Assembly: GCA_004293935.1 (NCBI GenBank)
Contig: RDZH01000029.1
Span: 1 to 43,434 of the forward strand
DNA from: Alphaproteobacteria bacterium
GTDB taxonomy: Bacteria > Pseudomonadota > Alphaproteobacteria > Rickettsiales > UBA998
Reading direction: 5' to 3'
Length of the DNA stretch: 43,434 nucleotides
Positions 7,005-15,551 of the stretch are shown here, in pieces (the stretch's first letter is position 1; the number at the start of each line of letters is the position of its first letter). A program made the position numbers and the translations under genes. The notes below the pieces were generated by a model that was not told the origin of the DNA, searched no databases, and was given only the letters and a program-made list of their open reading frames with translations.

Positions 7005-8534
7005 TCAAAGGATACTTTTCAATCGGGGCATCATCTCGGTTTGAATAATTTCCAATTGACGGTGATGATCGATTTGCCCATAAGTTTCCATCATGTGCAT
7101 AGTAGTTTTATGCCCTAAATTTTGGCTAAGAGCTTTAAGTTCTTGTGGATTGGTTGCCAGCTTCTTGCTCAAGTAAGCCAAACTATGCCGAATTGAGTGA
7201 GGTGTATATGCCTTCCCTAAGTGCTTCAAAAAAACCTGTTTACATAAACGCTGTACAATCTGCGCATCTGCTAAAAATTGATTGGAAAAGTCTCCATGCG
7301 TAAAATGATGATTGCAGTGTTCCGTCATGAGTTTAGGAAAAAGCGGATCATCGTCGCGGAAGTGATACTCCTTTTTGAGCATGATAACATAGTCTTGTAG
7401 TATATCTAATAGACGCTCATCGAGAATAATCAATGCAATAACATGGTATGATCCACATTTAACAGGCACTTCTTGCGGGTCAATAACAAGGTATCGCGCT
7501 TCAATATTCAAATGCTTAAGACGTAAATGTATGAGCGTTCCATCACGTAACCCCGTTAATGCAAGCACTACTATCATGGCACGGTTACGCTTATCTTTCA
7601 CACTATCGGAAGGCATCGACACTATAGTATCCACAAGTTCCTTTGGTTTTGGAAATTGCTGCATACGCTTTGCTCGCAAACTCTTCTTTTCGTTGCGATT
7701 GATGTTGAGATAATGAATATCATGATGAGTAAATTGATGTCTATGACGTGGTAATTCTCTGACCCAGCACAATAGTTTCTGGTACTGACCTAGGGTAGCA
7801 ATTATGGTACTCTGCGCGAGAGGCAAAGCTCGCACTGCTTGTTTTAACGTCATTGCTACGTTTTTATCGAAGTCTGTGATATTGGCATAATCCAATATTC
7901 TCTCACAGCGAAGAATATTTTGGAACATAACCTTCAAGGATTTCTCTGGAAACCCACCCACCTCGCGCAAATACTCCCTGTATTGGTATTTAAGCCGTTC
8001 ATTGGCAGGGTTATAACGCGCAAACAGATGTCGTTCATCCAGCAAACTTACCCCATGCTGTATTCTGGAATGGGATAATTGCTGTACACTGCACTGTAAC
8101 ATTTTTAATTGAGCGATTTTTTGCTGAGCTTTGCCTTTAGTGGTAATGCACGATAGTTGACCATCACACACGGAACAAACGCCTCGAATGATAGGTTGGT
8201 TGTGTATGACATAGTCAAGTTGAATAGTTTCTGGAATCGGTTTTCTACCCTCTTTGCATGTACAGCAATATATCTCATTAGAGGCGATTCGTTTTTTGCG
8301 TGCTTGGTTCTTATGCTCTAAACACTCCACCACATCAAGCGCATGAATGAGCATTGGACGGTGATTATCGATTGGCTTCAGCTCACCAGATTTTATCCAC
8401 CTACGGATGACCGCAGGACGCACAGTAATATGATCTGCCCATTCCCCAACAGTCAGACATATATTTTTTGGAAAACGATGCGTGTCTTTCGTGATTTTCT
8501 TGTTAGATCGTTTTGAGTGATGGATTTTAGCCAT
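7005..8534 (-). CDS. Tyrosine recombinase with N-terminal HTH and Cys-rich region
   Basis: A 509-residue site-specific recombinase. Residues about 27-80 resemble an excisionase/MerR-like helix-turn-helix (LTVGEWADHITVRPAVIRRW). Two CxxC pairs follow (CCTC and CSVC), suggesting a zinc ribbon, then a core-binding domain and the catalytic domain. Arg330 (in LTGLRDGT), His446/Arg449 (HSIRH), His475 (LGHKTT) and Tyr485 (METYGQ) give the R-H-R-H-Y set. The ATG at 8534 overlaps the stop of the AlpA-like gene by 8 bases and has AAGGAGG just upstream; a longer frame to 8630 is a shadow of that gene. It is a second recombinase in addition to the P4-type integrase of the same island. Confidence 0.85.
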   Translation of the reverse strand: MAKIHHSKRSNKKITKDTHRFPKNICLTVGEWADHITVRPAVIRRWIKSGELKPIDNHRPMLIHALDVVECLEHKNQARKKRIASNEIYCCTCKEGRKPIPETIQLDYVIHNQPIIRGVCSVCDGQLSCITTKGKAQQKIAQLKMLQCSVQQLSHSRIQHGVSLLDERHLFARYNPANERLKYQYREYLREVGGFPEKSLKVMFQNILRCERILDYANITDFDKNVAMTLKQAVRALPLAQSTIIATLGQYQKLLCWVRELPRHRHQFTHHDIHYLNINRNEKKSLRAKRMQQFPKPKELVDTIVSMPSDSVKDKRNRAMIVVLALTGLRDGTLIHLRLKHLNIEARYLVIDPQEVPVKCGSYHVIALIILDERLLDILQDYVIMLKKEYHFRDDDPLFPKLMTEHCNHHFTHGDFSNQFLADAQIVQRLCKQVFLKHLGKAYTPHSIRHSLAYLSKKLATNPQELKALSQNLGHKTTMHMMETYGQIDHHRQLEIIQTEMMPRLKSIL

Positions 8535-8742
8535 GATGCCCTCCTTTTTTCGGAGTATGGCGACTATCAATGACGCAATGCTTGATCCATGCCTCAATTT
8601 CAGTTTCAAGCCAACCAACGCTACGCCCACCTAATTTAATCGGTTGAGGGAAGGTGTGTTCGGCAAGTTTTTTGTAAATACTGGATCTGCTTAAGCCTGT
8701 TCGTGCTTCCACGTCACGACGGCGCAAAATACGTTCTATCAT
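8527..8742 (-). CDS. AlpA-family regulator/excisionase-like protein
   Basis: A 71-residue protein of AlpA (prophage CP4-57 regulator) type: ILRRRDVEARTGLSRSSIYK is the winged helix-turn-helix, followed by FPQPIKLGGRSVGWLETEIE, the standard AlpA pattern. Length is normal. Such proteins activate or direct excision in P4-like islands. It overlaps the downstream HTH-recombinase start by 8 bases, so the two are co-translated. Repeats that could be its operator lie just upstream at 8803-8842. Confidence 0.88.
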   Translation of the reverse strand: MIERILRRRDVEARTGLSRSSIYKKLAEHTFPQPIKLGGRSVGWLETEIEAWIKHCVIDSRHTPKKGGHHG

Positions 8743-8802
8743 GTTCTCTCCTTATGCGTTAAAAGATAAAGAGAGCCTAGACGTTCTTTCAGTCGAATAG
8801 GA

Positions 8803-8842
8803 CGAATTCGGATAACGAATTTAGAATTTTAAGCCGAATTCG
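8803..8842 (-). promoter_or_regulatory. Inverted GAATTC-centred repeats upstream of the AlpA gene
   Basis: CGAATTCGG (8803-8811) and CCGAATTCG (8834-8842) form a perfect 9-bp inverted repeat, each arm itself palindromic. They sit 60-100 bases upstream of the alpA-like ATG. The position and symmetry suggest an operator or recombination-directionality site. Confidence 0.45.
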
Positions 8843-8867
8843 GGATAAGTTGAGAGCCAGACTGGGT

Positions 8868-9710
8868 TTAGCTCAATAATAATTCTTTTGCATCTTTCAA
8901 TTTATTTAGTATCGTATCATCTGATAATTCCATCTCAGGTGTTTTTGTGTCGGTTGCTAACTTTTGGGTGGCTGTTGCTATTTTTGCAGTTGCTGAATTT
9001 CGTTCAAGCTTGTGGTTATACTTATAAGCATCAACAGCCATCGCTAAGATGATCTTAAGCAAAGTTTTCCTATCTGAAGTTTCTTTCTTATTGAGTGCTG
9101 CATTTTCTTTTTTTAGCCTTTCAATTTCATCACGTAGTTCTTTTATTTCAGCTTGCGCTGCGCCCTGTTCAGGTTCTGGCATAGAGTTATCCTGTGGCAT
9201 ATCATCTATTGGGGGGGATTGAAGGAGTTCTGGCCATATTTTAGCTACATCCTTGATATCAACATCAATATCAATGAAACACGTCCCTGAAGATCGTGAT
9301 ATAACATCTAAATCATGATCGTATGCTTCAATGATTTCGCTTGTGATTAAGGTGTTGTGTTCCCAAAGTATTGCTTCAAAATCCCAAATAGCACTGTCTA
9401 GAATTTGAATTTTTGAATCTTTAATAGGATGGATGTCATAACCGATACTTTCTGAAAAATCGTAGTGGTAATAATATTCTCCTGTAACTCCTTGAGCAAT
9501 TAACTCACCATTAGCAAGATAATAAAAGATCTCTTCTTGGTACTTAGAAAGATCAGACTTGCTAATACGGTCATTCTTTATTTCAAGAAAACGGTAAAAC
9601 CTTGGTTCTACAGGAGGGCTCTTAGAAATCAAACATCTTATTAGATCACACAACCTAACTCGTTTAGCCAATGGCAATTTTTTCCCCTTATAGACAACGC
9701 TCTCAGTCAT
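8868..9710 (-). CDS. Island-associated coiled-coil hypothetical protein
   Basis: A 280-residue protein typical of the unnamed cargo seen beside P4-type integrases. The N-terminal half is unassigned (YYYHYDFSESIGYDIHP and similar). Residues about 183-210 form a short coiled coil (EIKELRDEIERLKKENAALN). The C-terminus has the pattern LLKIILAMAVDAYKYNHKLERNSATAKI, met in proteins near AlpA and integrase genes. The ATG at 9710 overlaps the integrase stop (ATGACTGA), with GGGGG just upstream; the longer frame to 9773 lies inside the integrase gene. Function unknown. Confidence 0.7.
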   Translation of the reverse strand: MTESVVYKGKKLPLAKRVRLCDLIRCLISKSPPVEPRFYRFLEIKNDRISKSDLSKYQEEIFYYLANGELIAQGVTGEYYYHYDFSESIGYDIHPIKDSKIQILDSAIWDFEAILWEHNTLITSEIIEAYDHDLDVISRSSGTCFIDIDVDIKDVAKIWPELLQSPPIDDMPQDNSMPEPEQGAAQAEIKELRDEIERLKKENAALNKKETSDRKTLLKIILAMAVDAYKYNHKLERNSATAKIATATQKLATDTKTPEMELSDDTILNKLKDAKELLLS

Positions 9711-10929
9711 GAGTACCCCCATGAGCTTGAAGTACAAAAGGAACAACCACATCACTATGTTTTTTCGTATCAATGAAATCTGCCCACCAGCGCATCATCT
9801 CGTGACGTTGTGGCAGATATTGCGCATGATTATAGCTTGCTCGGACGCTGTTACGTTCTGCGTGTGCCAACTGACGCTCAATAATATCAGAAGCAAAGCC
9901 ATGTTCGTTCAGAATCGTAGAAGCAGTAGCACGGAATCCATGTGCGGTAGCGCGGCTATGATAGCCCATACGATACAATGCATAAAGCAACGTATTCTCA
10001 CTCATAATTTTAGAAGATGTGCGGCTATTGGGGAATATATATTCTTTGTGGTTATGTGTAGCACGTATCCTCTGCAAAAGCGCAATCGCCTGTATGGATA
10101 AAAGGACGATATGCTCATCACGCATCTTCATACGCTCGGCAGGGATGCGCCATTGTGACTTCTGCCAATCTATTTCACTCCATAATGCACCACGCAACTC
10201 AGCACTGCGTACAAAAGTCAAAAGCAGAAATTCTAGTGCCAGTTTCGTTAGAGGTTCTCCGTCATAGGATGACAATTTTGAAAGATATTCCGTTAATTCA
10301 TGTTCTTTCAAATAGGCTCTGTTCTGCACTTTTCTCACTTTCAATGCACCTTTAAGGTCTGCGGTGAGATCATGACGTGTACGACCTGTCGCCACTCCAT
10401 AACGAAAAATCTGACCGCATGTCTGTTTAGCACGATGGGCTATATCGATTGCGCCCCGTTTTTCGATCAATCGTATCACCGCAAGCAACTCAACCGCGCT
10501 AATATCCGCAATAGGACGATGACCAATATGAGGAAACACATCTGTTTCAAGACGTTTTATGACAGCAGCAGCATGGTTCGGTGTCCAGCATTCCATCTGT
10601 TTTTCGTGCCATTCACGCGCTATGGCTTCAAAATGATGTTCTTTTTTGATGTGCGATACGAGTTTATCCAACCGCTTCTTTTCGGATGGATCACCCCCGT
10701 CCACGAGTATTCTCTTTGCTCGCTCCCGTTCTTCCCGTGCATCAGCCAAACTGATCGTTGGAAACACCCCTATCGCCAAACGTTTCTCTTTGTTGTGAAC
10801 GCGGTATTTCAATCTCCAATATTTGCTACCATTGGGCATGATCTCCAAATACAATCCTCCACCATCAGCAAGTTTATAGGGCTTGTCTTTGGGCTTAGCA
10901 TTCTTACAGGTCGTATAGTTTAGTTTCAT
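9703..10929 (-). CDS. P4-type tyrosine integrase of the island
   Basis: A 408-residue integrase with the N-terminal DUF4102 arm domain (residues 1-85, LADGGGLYLEI, WRLKYR, KRLAIGVFPTISLADAR), a SAM-like core-binding domain and a C-terminal catalytic domain. The catalytic set is Arg246 (AELRGALW), His330 and Arg333 (HGFRAT), His356 (LAHAERN) and Tyr366 (ASYNHA). The start at 10929 (MKLNYTTCKNAKPKDKPYKL) is the usual family start; a frame reaching 10962 is less likely. The gene lies about 165 bases from the 3' end of tRNA-Ser, the classic arrangement for integration into that tRNA. Confidence 0.93.
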   Translation of the reverse strand: MKLNYTTCKNAKPKDKPYKLADGGGLYLEIMPNGSKYWRLKYRVHNKEKRLAIGVFPTISLADAREERERAKRILVDGGDPSEKKRLDKLVSHIKKEHHFEAIAREWHEKQMECWTPNHAAAVIKRLETDVFPHIGHRPIADISAVELLAVIRLIEKRGAIDIAHRAKQTCGQIFRYGVATGRTRHDLTADLKGALKVRKVQNRAYLKEHELTEYLSKLSSYDGEPLTKLALEFLLLTFVRSAELRGALWSEIDWQKSQWRIPAERMKMRDEHIVLLSIQAIALLQRIRATHNHKEYIFPNSRTSSKIMSENTLLYALYRMGYHSRATAHGFRATASTILNEHGFASDIIERQLAHAERNSVRASYNHAQYLPQRHEMMRWWADFIDTKKHSDVVVPFVLQAHGGTHD

Positions 10930-11093
10930 GTGGGGGCATATTCCTCTAGCATGTTTTATCATGCCCCCATAGTTGCCCCCATATTATTAGGAACATCATA
11001 GACAATCAGAGAAGCACTGAGAACTAAATAACATAAAAAACGCAGTAAATCTAGTGCTTAATGGAATATCGTGGAACACAGCAAACGATAGGC

Positions 11094-11183
11094 TGGCGGA
11101 GCGGGTGGGATTCGAACCCACGTTACGGTTTCCCGTAAACACGCTTTCCAAGCGTGCGCCTTCAGCCACTCGGCCACCGCTCC
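11094..11183 (-). tRNA. tRNA-Ser (anticodon GGA)
   Basis: Minus-strand cloverleaf of 90 bases starting GGAGCGGTGGCCGAGTGG and ending CCGCTCC followed by encoded GCCA. The anticodon loop CTTGGAAAG gives GGA. A long variable arm (about TTTACGGGAAACCGTAA) and T-loop GGTTCGAATCC are present, as expected for type II tRNA-Ser. Its 3' end faces the integrase, so it is the probable attachment gene of the island. Confidence 0.97.
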
Positions 11184-11424
11184 GTAATCGTTGGATAGTC
11201 TAAGTTCTCTCCTGCCGAGTAAGGCTGAAGGCAAACATAAACTAGCAGTGCTAAGCACTGCAAACATAAACTAGCAGTGCTAAGCACTGCGGGCAGCCAC
11301 TCGGCCACCGCTCCGTAAGTAGTTGGATCGTCTGTATTTTGCTTTAAGCCGAGATAAGGCTGAAGGCAACATAAAAACGAGCAGTGCAAACACTGCGGGC
11401 AGCCACTCGACCACCGCTCCGTAA
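11184..11424 (-). repeat. Two truncated tandem copies of tRNA-Ser promoter and 5' end
   Basis: Upstream of the intact tRNA-Ser, its first 21 bases plus the preceding TTAC are repeated at 11294-11318 and 11400-11424 (the latter with one change). Each copy breaks off after GGCTG and continues CCCGCAGTG, then a small hairpin (arms GCAGTGC/GCACTGC; duplicated in the copy nearest the tRNA). Each unit also holds, in inverted orientation, a D-arm-like segment (GCCGAGT-AA-GGCTGAAGGC on the plus strand at about 11215-11233; a variant at 11349-11366). In RNA, the direct and inverted parts can pair as an 11-12 bp stem. Units are roughly 106-130 bases long. Confidence 0.85.
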
Positions 11425-11431
11425 TCGTTGG

Positions 11432-11459
11432 ATACTACACGATCTCTCCTTTATTTCAA
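11432..11459 (-). promoter_or_regulatory. Putative sigma70-type promoter of the tRNA-Ser array
   Basis: On the minus strand, TTGAAA (11459-11454) and TAGTAT (11437-11432) are separated by 16 bases, and transcription would start just before the first truncated tRNA copy. Related GACTAT and GACGAT sequences stand at the same place before the other two copies, so the -10 region appears to be duplicated with the unit. Confidence 0.45.
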
Positions 11460-11501
11460 AAAATCGCATCACAGTGACGTGCTTAGAACTTTGCACGCCA
11501 A

Positions 11502-11527
11502 AAAAATAACAATACATTGTTATTTTT
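11502..11527 (-). terminator. A/T hairpin between the two tRNA genes
   Basis: AAAAATAACAAT and ATTGTTATTTTT form a perfect 12-bp inverted repeat separated by two bases, ending in T-runs on both strands. It lies between the initiator tRNA and the tRNA-Ser array and could end the tRNA-Met transcript. Its AT content makes it a weak hairpin. Confidence 0.4.
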
Positions 11528-11698
11528 CAAAGAGTAACTAAAGTTTGATACATACAGTGAAATTTTCTTTTAGCATAGTGCTTGTGCGTTGTCAAAAGAA
11601 ACAACTCTGAAATCACGTACAACTTCATATTTTTTGAAACACGGCATTGTGATATGAACCGTAATCTAACAAATCGTGACAAATATTTAGGGGAAAAC

Positions 11699-11775
<77 letters not shown>

Positions 11776-11791
11776 ACAAAACAGAAGAGTA

Positions 11792-11820
11792 TGTATAAAC
11801 AATTTTACAGCTAGTTGCAA
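11792..11820 (-). promoter_or_regulatory. Putative promoter of initiator tRNA
   Basis: On the minus strand, TTGCAA (11820-11815) and TATACA (11797-11792) are separated by 17 bases and lie about 17 bases upstream of the mature tRNA 5' end, the expected layout for a sigma70-type tRNA promoter. Confidence 0.5.
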
Positions 11821-11844
11821 GCACAATCGTCACAATCATGCACA

Positions 11845-12744
11845 TTATTTATCTTCGGATTGTTGTTTTTCTTCTAATCGCAACCCAAAGGCTTCTGCGA
11901 ACTGATAATTAAACTCCGCCCCAATGATAAAACATAAATTGATGATAAAGAAAAAGATAAGACTCGCAATAATCCCACCCAATGAACCATAGATGAGATT
12001 CACTTGATTAAAACTAGAAAGATAGGCAGTGTAGGCACGTGCGGCAATCACCCATAACATTAAGGTGACAATCGCCCCCGGCACCACATCAATAAGACGC
12101 TGCCTTATGTTTGGCAAGATATAATAGAGATACGCAACAACACATAGCATAATCAGCGCACTAAAAGAATAAAGCACACGCTGCACATCATAAAATGCCT
12201 GACTAAGAAAATGCACACCCAGCCATGCCTCCACTTTATGCGTCACAATCGGCACAAACACCAACACCATCATCCCTATCACCAACAGTGCTGCAAAAAA
12301 TAATAATTGCGCTACGCTTAAAAGCCTACGAAAAATATAGGCAGGCGGAGTGCTAACATGATAGGCACGATTTAACACGGTGCGCAATCCTTCCACCGCA
12401 GAAGATGCTGTCCATATAGCCCCGATGATTGAGAACGTCACCAAGCCATTCGGGGGATTCACGCTAATTTCTTCAATACGCGGTCTTAAGGCATCAACGG
12501 CGTGCTGAGGCAATGAGGCAAACATGCTTTGGATGAACTCAGAGCCAACATGCCCCTCCCCAAGCGTTCCAAGCACAAAGACAATCAACACCAGAAAAGG
12601 AAATAATGCGAGCATACTTAAATATGCAAGATAGCCTGCATGTTCCACGCCATCATGCACCACAACGGCCTCATAGGCAGCAGAACCCAATGCCTTGCCT
12701 ATCTTACGGCACGATGTGAATAGCCAAAACAACGCGTGAATCAT
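11845..12744 (-). CDS. YihY/BrkB-family inner membrane protein
   Basis: About 299 residues of the YihY (formerly RNase BN/BrkB) family. The first membrane segment follows AGYLAYLSMLALFPFLVLIV, and about six hydrophobic helices are visible; ASSAVEGLRTVLNRAYHV and GSLGGIIASLIFFFIINLCFIIGAEFN are typical blocks. Members are uncharacterised inner-membrane proteins; the old RNase assignment is not supported for the family. The start at 12744 (MIHALFW) fits the usual N-terminus, though GGGGG is very close to the ATG; an in-frame ATG at 12780 is the alternative. It is divergent from the nitroreductase gene. Confidence 0.88.
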   Translation of the reverse strand: MIHALFWLFTSCRKIGKALGSAAYEAVVVHDGVEHAGYLAYLSMLALFPFLVLIVFVLGTLGEGHVGSEFIQSMFASLPQHAVDALRPRIEEISVNPPNGLVTFSIIGAIWTASSAVEGLRTVLNRAYHVSTPPAYIFRRLLSVAQLLFFAALLVIGMMVLVFVPIVTHKVEAWLGVHFLSQAFYDVQRVLYSFSALIMLCVVAYLYYILPNIRQRLIDVVPGAIVTLMLWVIAARAYTAYLSSFNQVNLIYGSLGGIIASLIFFFIINLCFIIGAEFNYQFAEAFGLRLEEKQQSEDK

Positions 12745-12881
12745 GCCCCCTATATGCCATATTTTAATGCAACATACCAACGAAAAATGATGCTATTTTT
12801 TCTACAATACCATATTTCACTTTAGAAGCCTATCATCTATAGATCATAATCACCCCTAAATTCATTATAAGGAAGCCCACC

Positions 12882-13472
12882 ATGACCAACGAACAGACCG
12901 CAACCATCCTTCATCGCTTATTTTACGATGCGCGCACCCATAATGGATGGCAGAAAAAGACTATCCCCACTGAAATATTGCATGAGCTTTATGATGCCAT
13001 GCGTTACGCCCCAACCTCCGCTAATTGCTCACCACTGCGGATTGTTTTTGTGACAAGTGACGAAGAAAAAGCCAAACTCTCTACATGCCTGATGGAAGGC
13101 AACCAAGACAAAACCCGCAACGCCCCCATATGCGCTTTGCTTGCGATGGATATGGCTTTTTATGATCGTCTACCACAACTTTTCCCCCATACAGATGCCC
13201 GTAGTTGGTTTGTTGGCAATGATGCACTCATCTCGGATACAGCCTTTCGCAACAGTTCCCTGCAAGCGGCTTATTTCATCATGGCTGCACGCGCTTTGGG
13301 GCTTGATTGTGGTCCAATGTCTGGCTTTGATGCAGATGCCGTCAATGCGATGTTTTTTGCAGGCACAAACCTACGCATTAATATGATGTGCAATCTTGGT
13401 TATGGTGATGCACAAGCCCTGCATCCCCGTTCACCTCGTCTCAGTTTTGATGAAGCATGTCGCATCATCTAA
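12882..13472 (+). CDS. Nitroreductase-family protein, RutE/malonic semialdehyde reductase-like
   Basis: A 196-residue FMN-dependent nitroreductase-fold protein. RYAPTSANCSPLRIVFV is the FMN phosphate-binding N-terminal block, and SLQAAYFIMAARALGLDCGPMSGFD is the conserved helix and loop, as in RutE/HadB-like proteins (NAD(P)H reduction of malonic semialdehyde or similar carbonyls). Length is as usual for the group. The AAGGAAG ribosome site is well placed. No other rut genes are nearby, so the physiological substrate is not shown by context. It is followed after 9 bases by the HIT gene and is probably co-transcribed. Confidence 0.85.
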   Translation: MTNEQTATILHRLFYDARTHNGWQKKTIPTEILHELYDAMRYAPTSANCSPLRIVFVTSDEEKAKLSTCLMEGNQDKTRNAPICALLAMDMAFYDRLPQLFPHTDARSWFVGNDALISDTAFRNSSLQAAYFIMAARALGLDCGPMSGFDADAVNAMFFAGTNLRINMMCNLGYGDAQALHPRSPRLSFDEACRII

Positions 13473-13481
13473 GGAGTCCCC

Positions 13482-13856
13482 ATGACTTATAACCATGATA
13501 ATATCTTTGCCAAAATGATGCGTGGCGATATTCCGTGCCATCCTATTTATGAAGATGAGCGGACGTTGGTCATTCGTGATATTGCTCCCGCTGCTCCTGT
13601 GCATCTTCTCGCAATCCCCAAAGGCACATACATTTCCTTTGATGATTTCACACGTCACGCCACCTCCGATGAGATCGCTTCCTTCTTTGGTGTCGTGCAG
13701 AATGTAGCAGAAAAAGAAGGTCTCAGCGCAAGCGGATACCGTCTGATCATGAATCATGGGACAAATGCGTCACAGACCGTGCCACATTTTCATGTACATA
13801 TTCTCGGAGGCACGCCACTTGGAGGTTTATTAGCAGTTGATACATTAATACGATGA
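13482..13856 (+). CDS. HIT (histidine triad) family hydrolase
   Basis: A 124-residue HINT-type protein. The triad HFHVH lies at residues 102-106, within the pattern Q-T-V-P-H-F-H-V-H-I-L-G-G, and the N-terminal block (IFAKMMRGDIPCHPIYED) is standard. Such proteins hydrolyse purine nucleoside phosphoramidates and related adenylylated compounds in the cytoplasm. AAGGAG precedes the ATG. It ends shortly before virB8; a short inverted repeat (13860-13867 with 13886-13893) separates the two. Confidence 0.93.
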   Translation: MTYNHDNIFAKMMRGDIPCHPIYEDERTLVIRDIAPAAPVHLLAIPKGTYISFDDFTRHATSDEIASFFGVVQNVAEKEGLSASGYRLIMNHGTNASQTVPHFHVHILGGTPLGGLLAVDTLIR

Positions 13857-13941
13857 ATAATCATTACATGCGAAAAAACATCCAAGTAATGATGAGATGT
13901 TATTGCAATTATATTCATTTGCATTTAGTATCAGAAAAATT

Positions 13942-14778
13942 ATGAACCAGCAACCGCCTCAAAACCAATCAAGCTATTATGGTCGTGATGCCAACAGCAA
14001 CACGACTATCAATCAGTTGTTGAATGATCCCAATGTGGTGTTCAACCCCTATGCGCAATATGGTGTGCAGATGGGGTGGCGACAAAAAATGAAATTGCGG
14101 CGTGAAATACGCCTGCAAATGCGTTCCAAAAGCTGGTTTCAAGATAAATATCAGTTTGTTTTAGTCCAGCGCAACATACTTGCCATCATTACGCTTGCCT
14201 GTGCCTTGGTGTCTTTAGCAACCGTGTGGACAGTGCATGGACTCACACCACTTAAATCTGTTGAACCGTTCATCATTCAAATTGAGGAACGTTCAGGGAT
14301 TACGCAAATTGTGCAACCGGGCGATCATCGCAATATCTCATCCAAAGAAGCGATGGATAATTATTTTCTTTGGTTTTATGTGCGCGGGCGTGAAACCTAT
14401 CACCCGTCTGATACAGCGCGCCGTCTTGAGATTTCACGCGTCATGAGCAGCCCCGATATATTTGAAGAATATCGTTTAGAAAATAGCCCCAACAATCCCG
14501 AAAGTGCCGTCGCTATGCTAGGCTCTGCGGGAACGCGTGTTGTCAGCAACCCGCTGATCAACTACATCCCTGATGCCAAGAATCCCAACAATAAAATTGC
14601 GCATGTACAGTTTGTGGTAACGGAGACATTCAAAAAAATACAAACACGCTATCCAAAAACAGCGATTATCACATATGATTATTTCGATCTTAAACTATCC
14701 CGATCGGAACGATTAATAAACCCGCTTGGCTTTCAAGTATTGAGTTATAGAACGGACAAAGAGACGGTGAGTAAATGA
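13942..14778 (+). CDS. virB8: Type IV secretion protein VirB8
   Basis: A 278-residue bitopic inner-membrane protein. A long cytoplasmic N-terminus is followed by one transmembrane helix at about residues 75-95 (ILAIITLACALVSLATVWTV) and a periplasmic VirB8 domain (VEPFIIQIEERSGITQIV ... VRGRETY). VirB8 nucleates the inner-membrane part of the T4SS. The start MNQQPPQNQ (13942) is chosen; an upstream ATG at 13897 would add an odd hydrophobic stretch and lacks a ribosome site. The stop overlaps the virB9 ATG (ATGA). Confidence 0.9.
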   Translation: MNQQPPQNQSSYYGRDANSNTTINQLLNDPNVVFNPYAQYGVQMGWRQKMKLRREIRLQMRSKSWFQDKYQFVLVQRNILAIITLACALVSLATVWTVHGLTPLKSVEPFIIQIEERSGITQIVQPGDHRNISSKEAMDNYFLWFYVRGRETYHPSDTARRLEISRVMSSPDIFEEYRLENSPNNPESAVAMLGSAGTRVVSNPLINYIPDAKNPNNKIAHVQFVVTETFKKIQTRYPKTAIITYDYFDLKLSRSERLINPLGFQVLSYRTDKETVSK

Positions 14779-15551
14779 TAACAAAAAAACAACTCTTCAT
14801 AGTAAGCACCTTATATTTTCTTGCGGCGGGGGGCGTTCATCCTGTTGTCGCTCAACCTGTACTCACGGATAGCCGTATTAAAACATTGGTCTATAATGCC
14901 AATGATGTTTATCGCTTGTTGACGCATCATGGCTACCAAGCACATATTGAATTTGGTGAAAAAGAAAAGATACAAACCATCTCGGTAGGCGATAAAATCG
15001 CATGGCAAGTCATCCCTGATGGGCGACGTATTTTCATTCGATCGTTAGTATCGGGCGCACATACGAACCTCACCGTCATCACCAATCACCATTCCTATCA
15101 GTTTGACATTGAAGCCACAACGGGAGGGAAATTGCCTGTACGTGAAGACCTCGTCTATGTCGTGCGCTTTTATTATCCTGATGAATATCTACCGAAATCA
15201 GCAGCCTATACGCTCCCGCCCGTCTATGCGGATGAACTGATGCGCACAACCACACCCTCTGAGGCTGCGCCTGTTCAGCTCCCCCCACTCAACTTTAGCT
15301 ATACCTTTACGGGGGATGAAGCGGTTGTCCCTTCTCGCGTATTTGATGATGGTTCATCCACCTATTTCAAGGTTAAACCCAACGTCAAAATCTTCACAAA
15401 AAATCCACAAGGCGATGATGCGCAAATCATGACAACGCCAACGTCGGATGGCTTTTTGAAAACAACCATGGTGCGCGGACAATTTATGGTGCGCTCTGAT
15501 GATGGTGAAGCGACCATTTACAATGAGACCTATATCGGAGGTAGCAAATGA
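14775..15551 (+). CDS. virB9: Type IV secretion protein VirB9
   Basis: A 258-residue VirB9/TrbG/CagX protein. A signal peptide (MITKKQLFIVSTLYFLAAGG, cleavage near VVA-QPV) precedes the N-terminal domain with YNANDVYRLLTHHGYQAHIEF and GDKIAWQV. The C-terminal domain carries PSRVFDDGSSTYFKV, a recognisable VirB9 motif. It forms the outer-membrane core complex with VirB10. It overlaps virB8 and virB10 by 4 bases on each side, a fully coupled operon. No separate virB7 lipoprotein gene is seen in the cluster. Confidence 0.93.
   Translation: MITKKQLFIVSTLYFLAAGGVHPVVAQPVLTDSRIKTLVYNANDVYRLLTHHGYQAHIEFGEKEKIQTISVGDKIAWQVIPDGRRIFIRSLVSGAHTNLTVITNHHSYQFDIEATTGGKLPVREDLVYVVRFYYPDEYLPKSAAYTLPPVYADELMRTTTPSEAAPVQLPPLNFSYTFTGDEAVVPSRVFDDGSSTYFKVKPNVKIFTKNPQGDDAQIMTTPTSDGFLKTTMVRGQFMVRSDDGEATIYNETYIGGSK

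Noticed and set aside
1-9700. Second copy of the tRNA-Ser 3' end as the far attachment site
   Set aside because: No copy was seen; the far end of the island probably lies left of the window.
10300-10923. Plus-strand 207-codon ORF
   Set aside because: Antisense shadow of the P4-type integrase, rich in Cys, Phe and His, with no family pattern.
11058-11389. Overlapping minus-strand ORFs of 69 and 75 codons
   Set aside because: They are translations of tRNA-Ser and its truncated copies ([13 protein letters not shown] type peptides are typical false ORFs over this tRNA).
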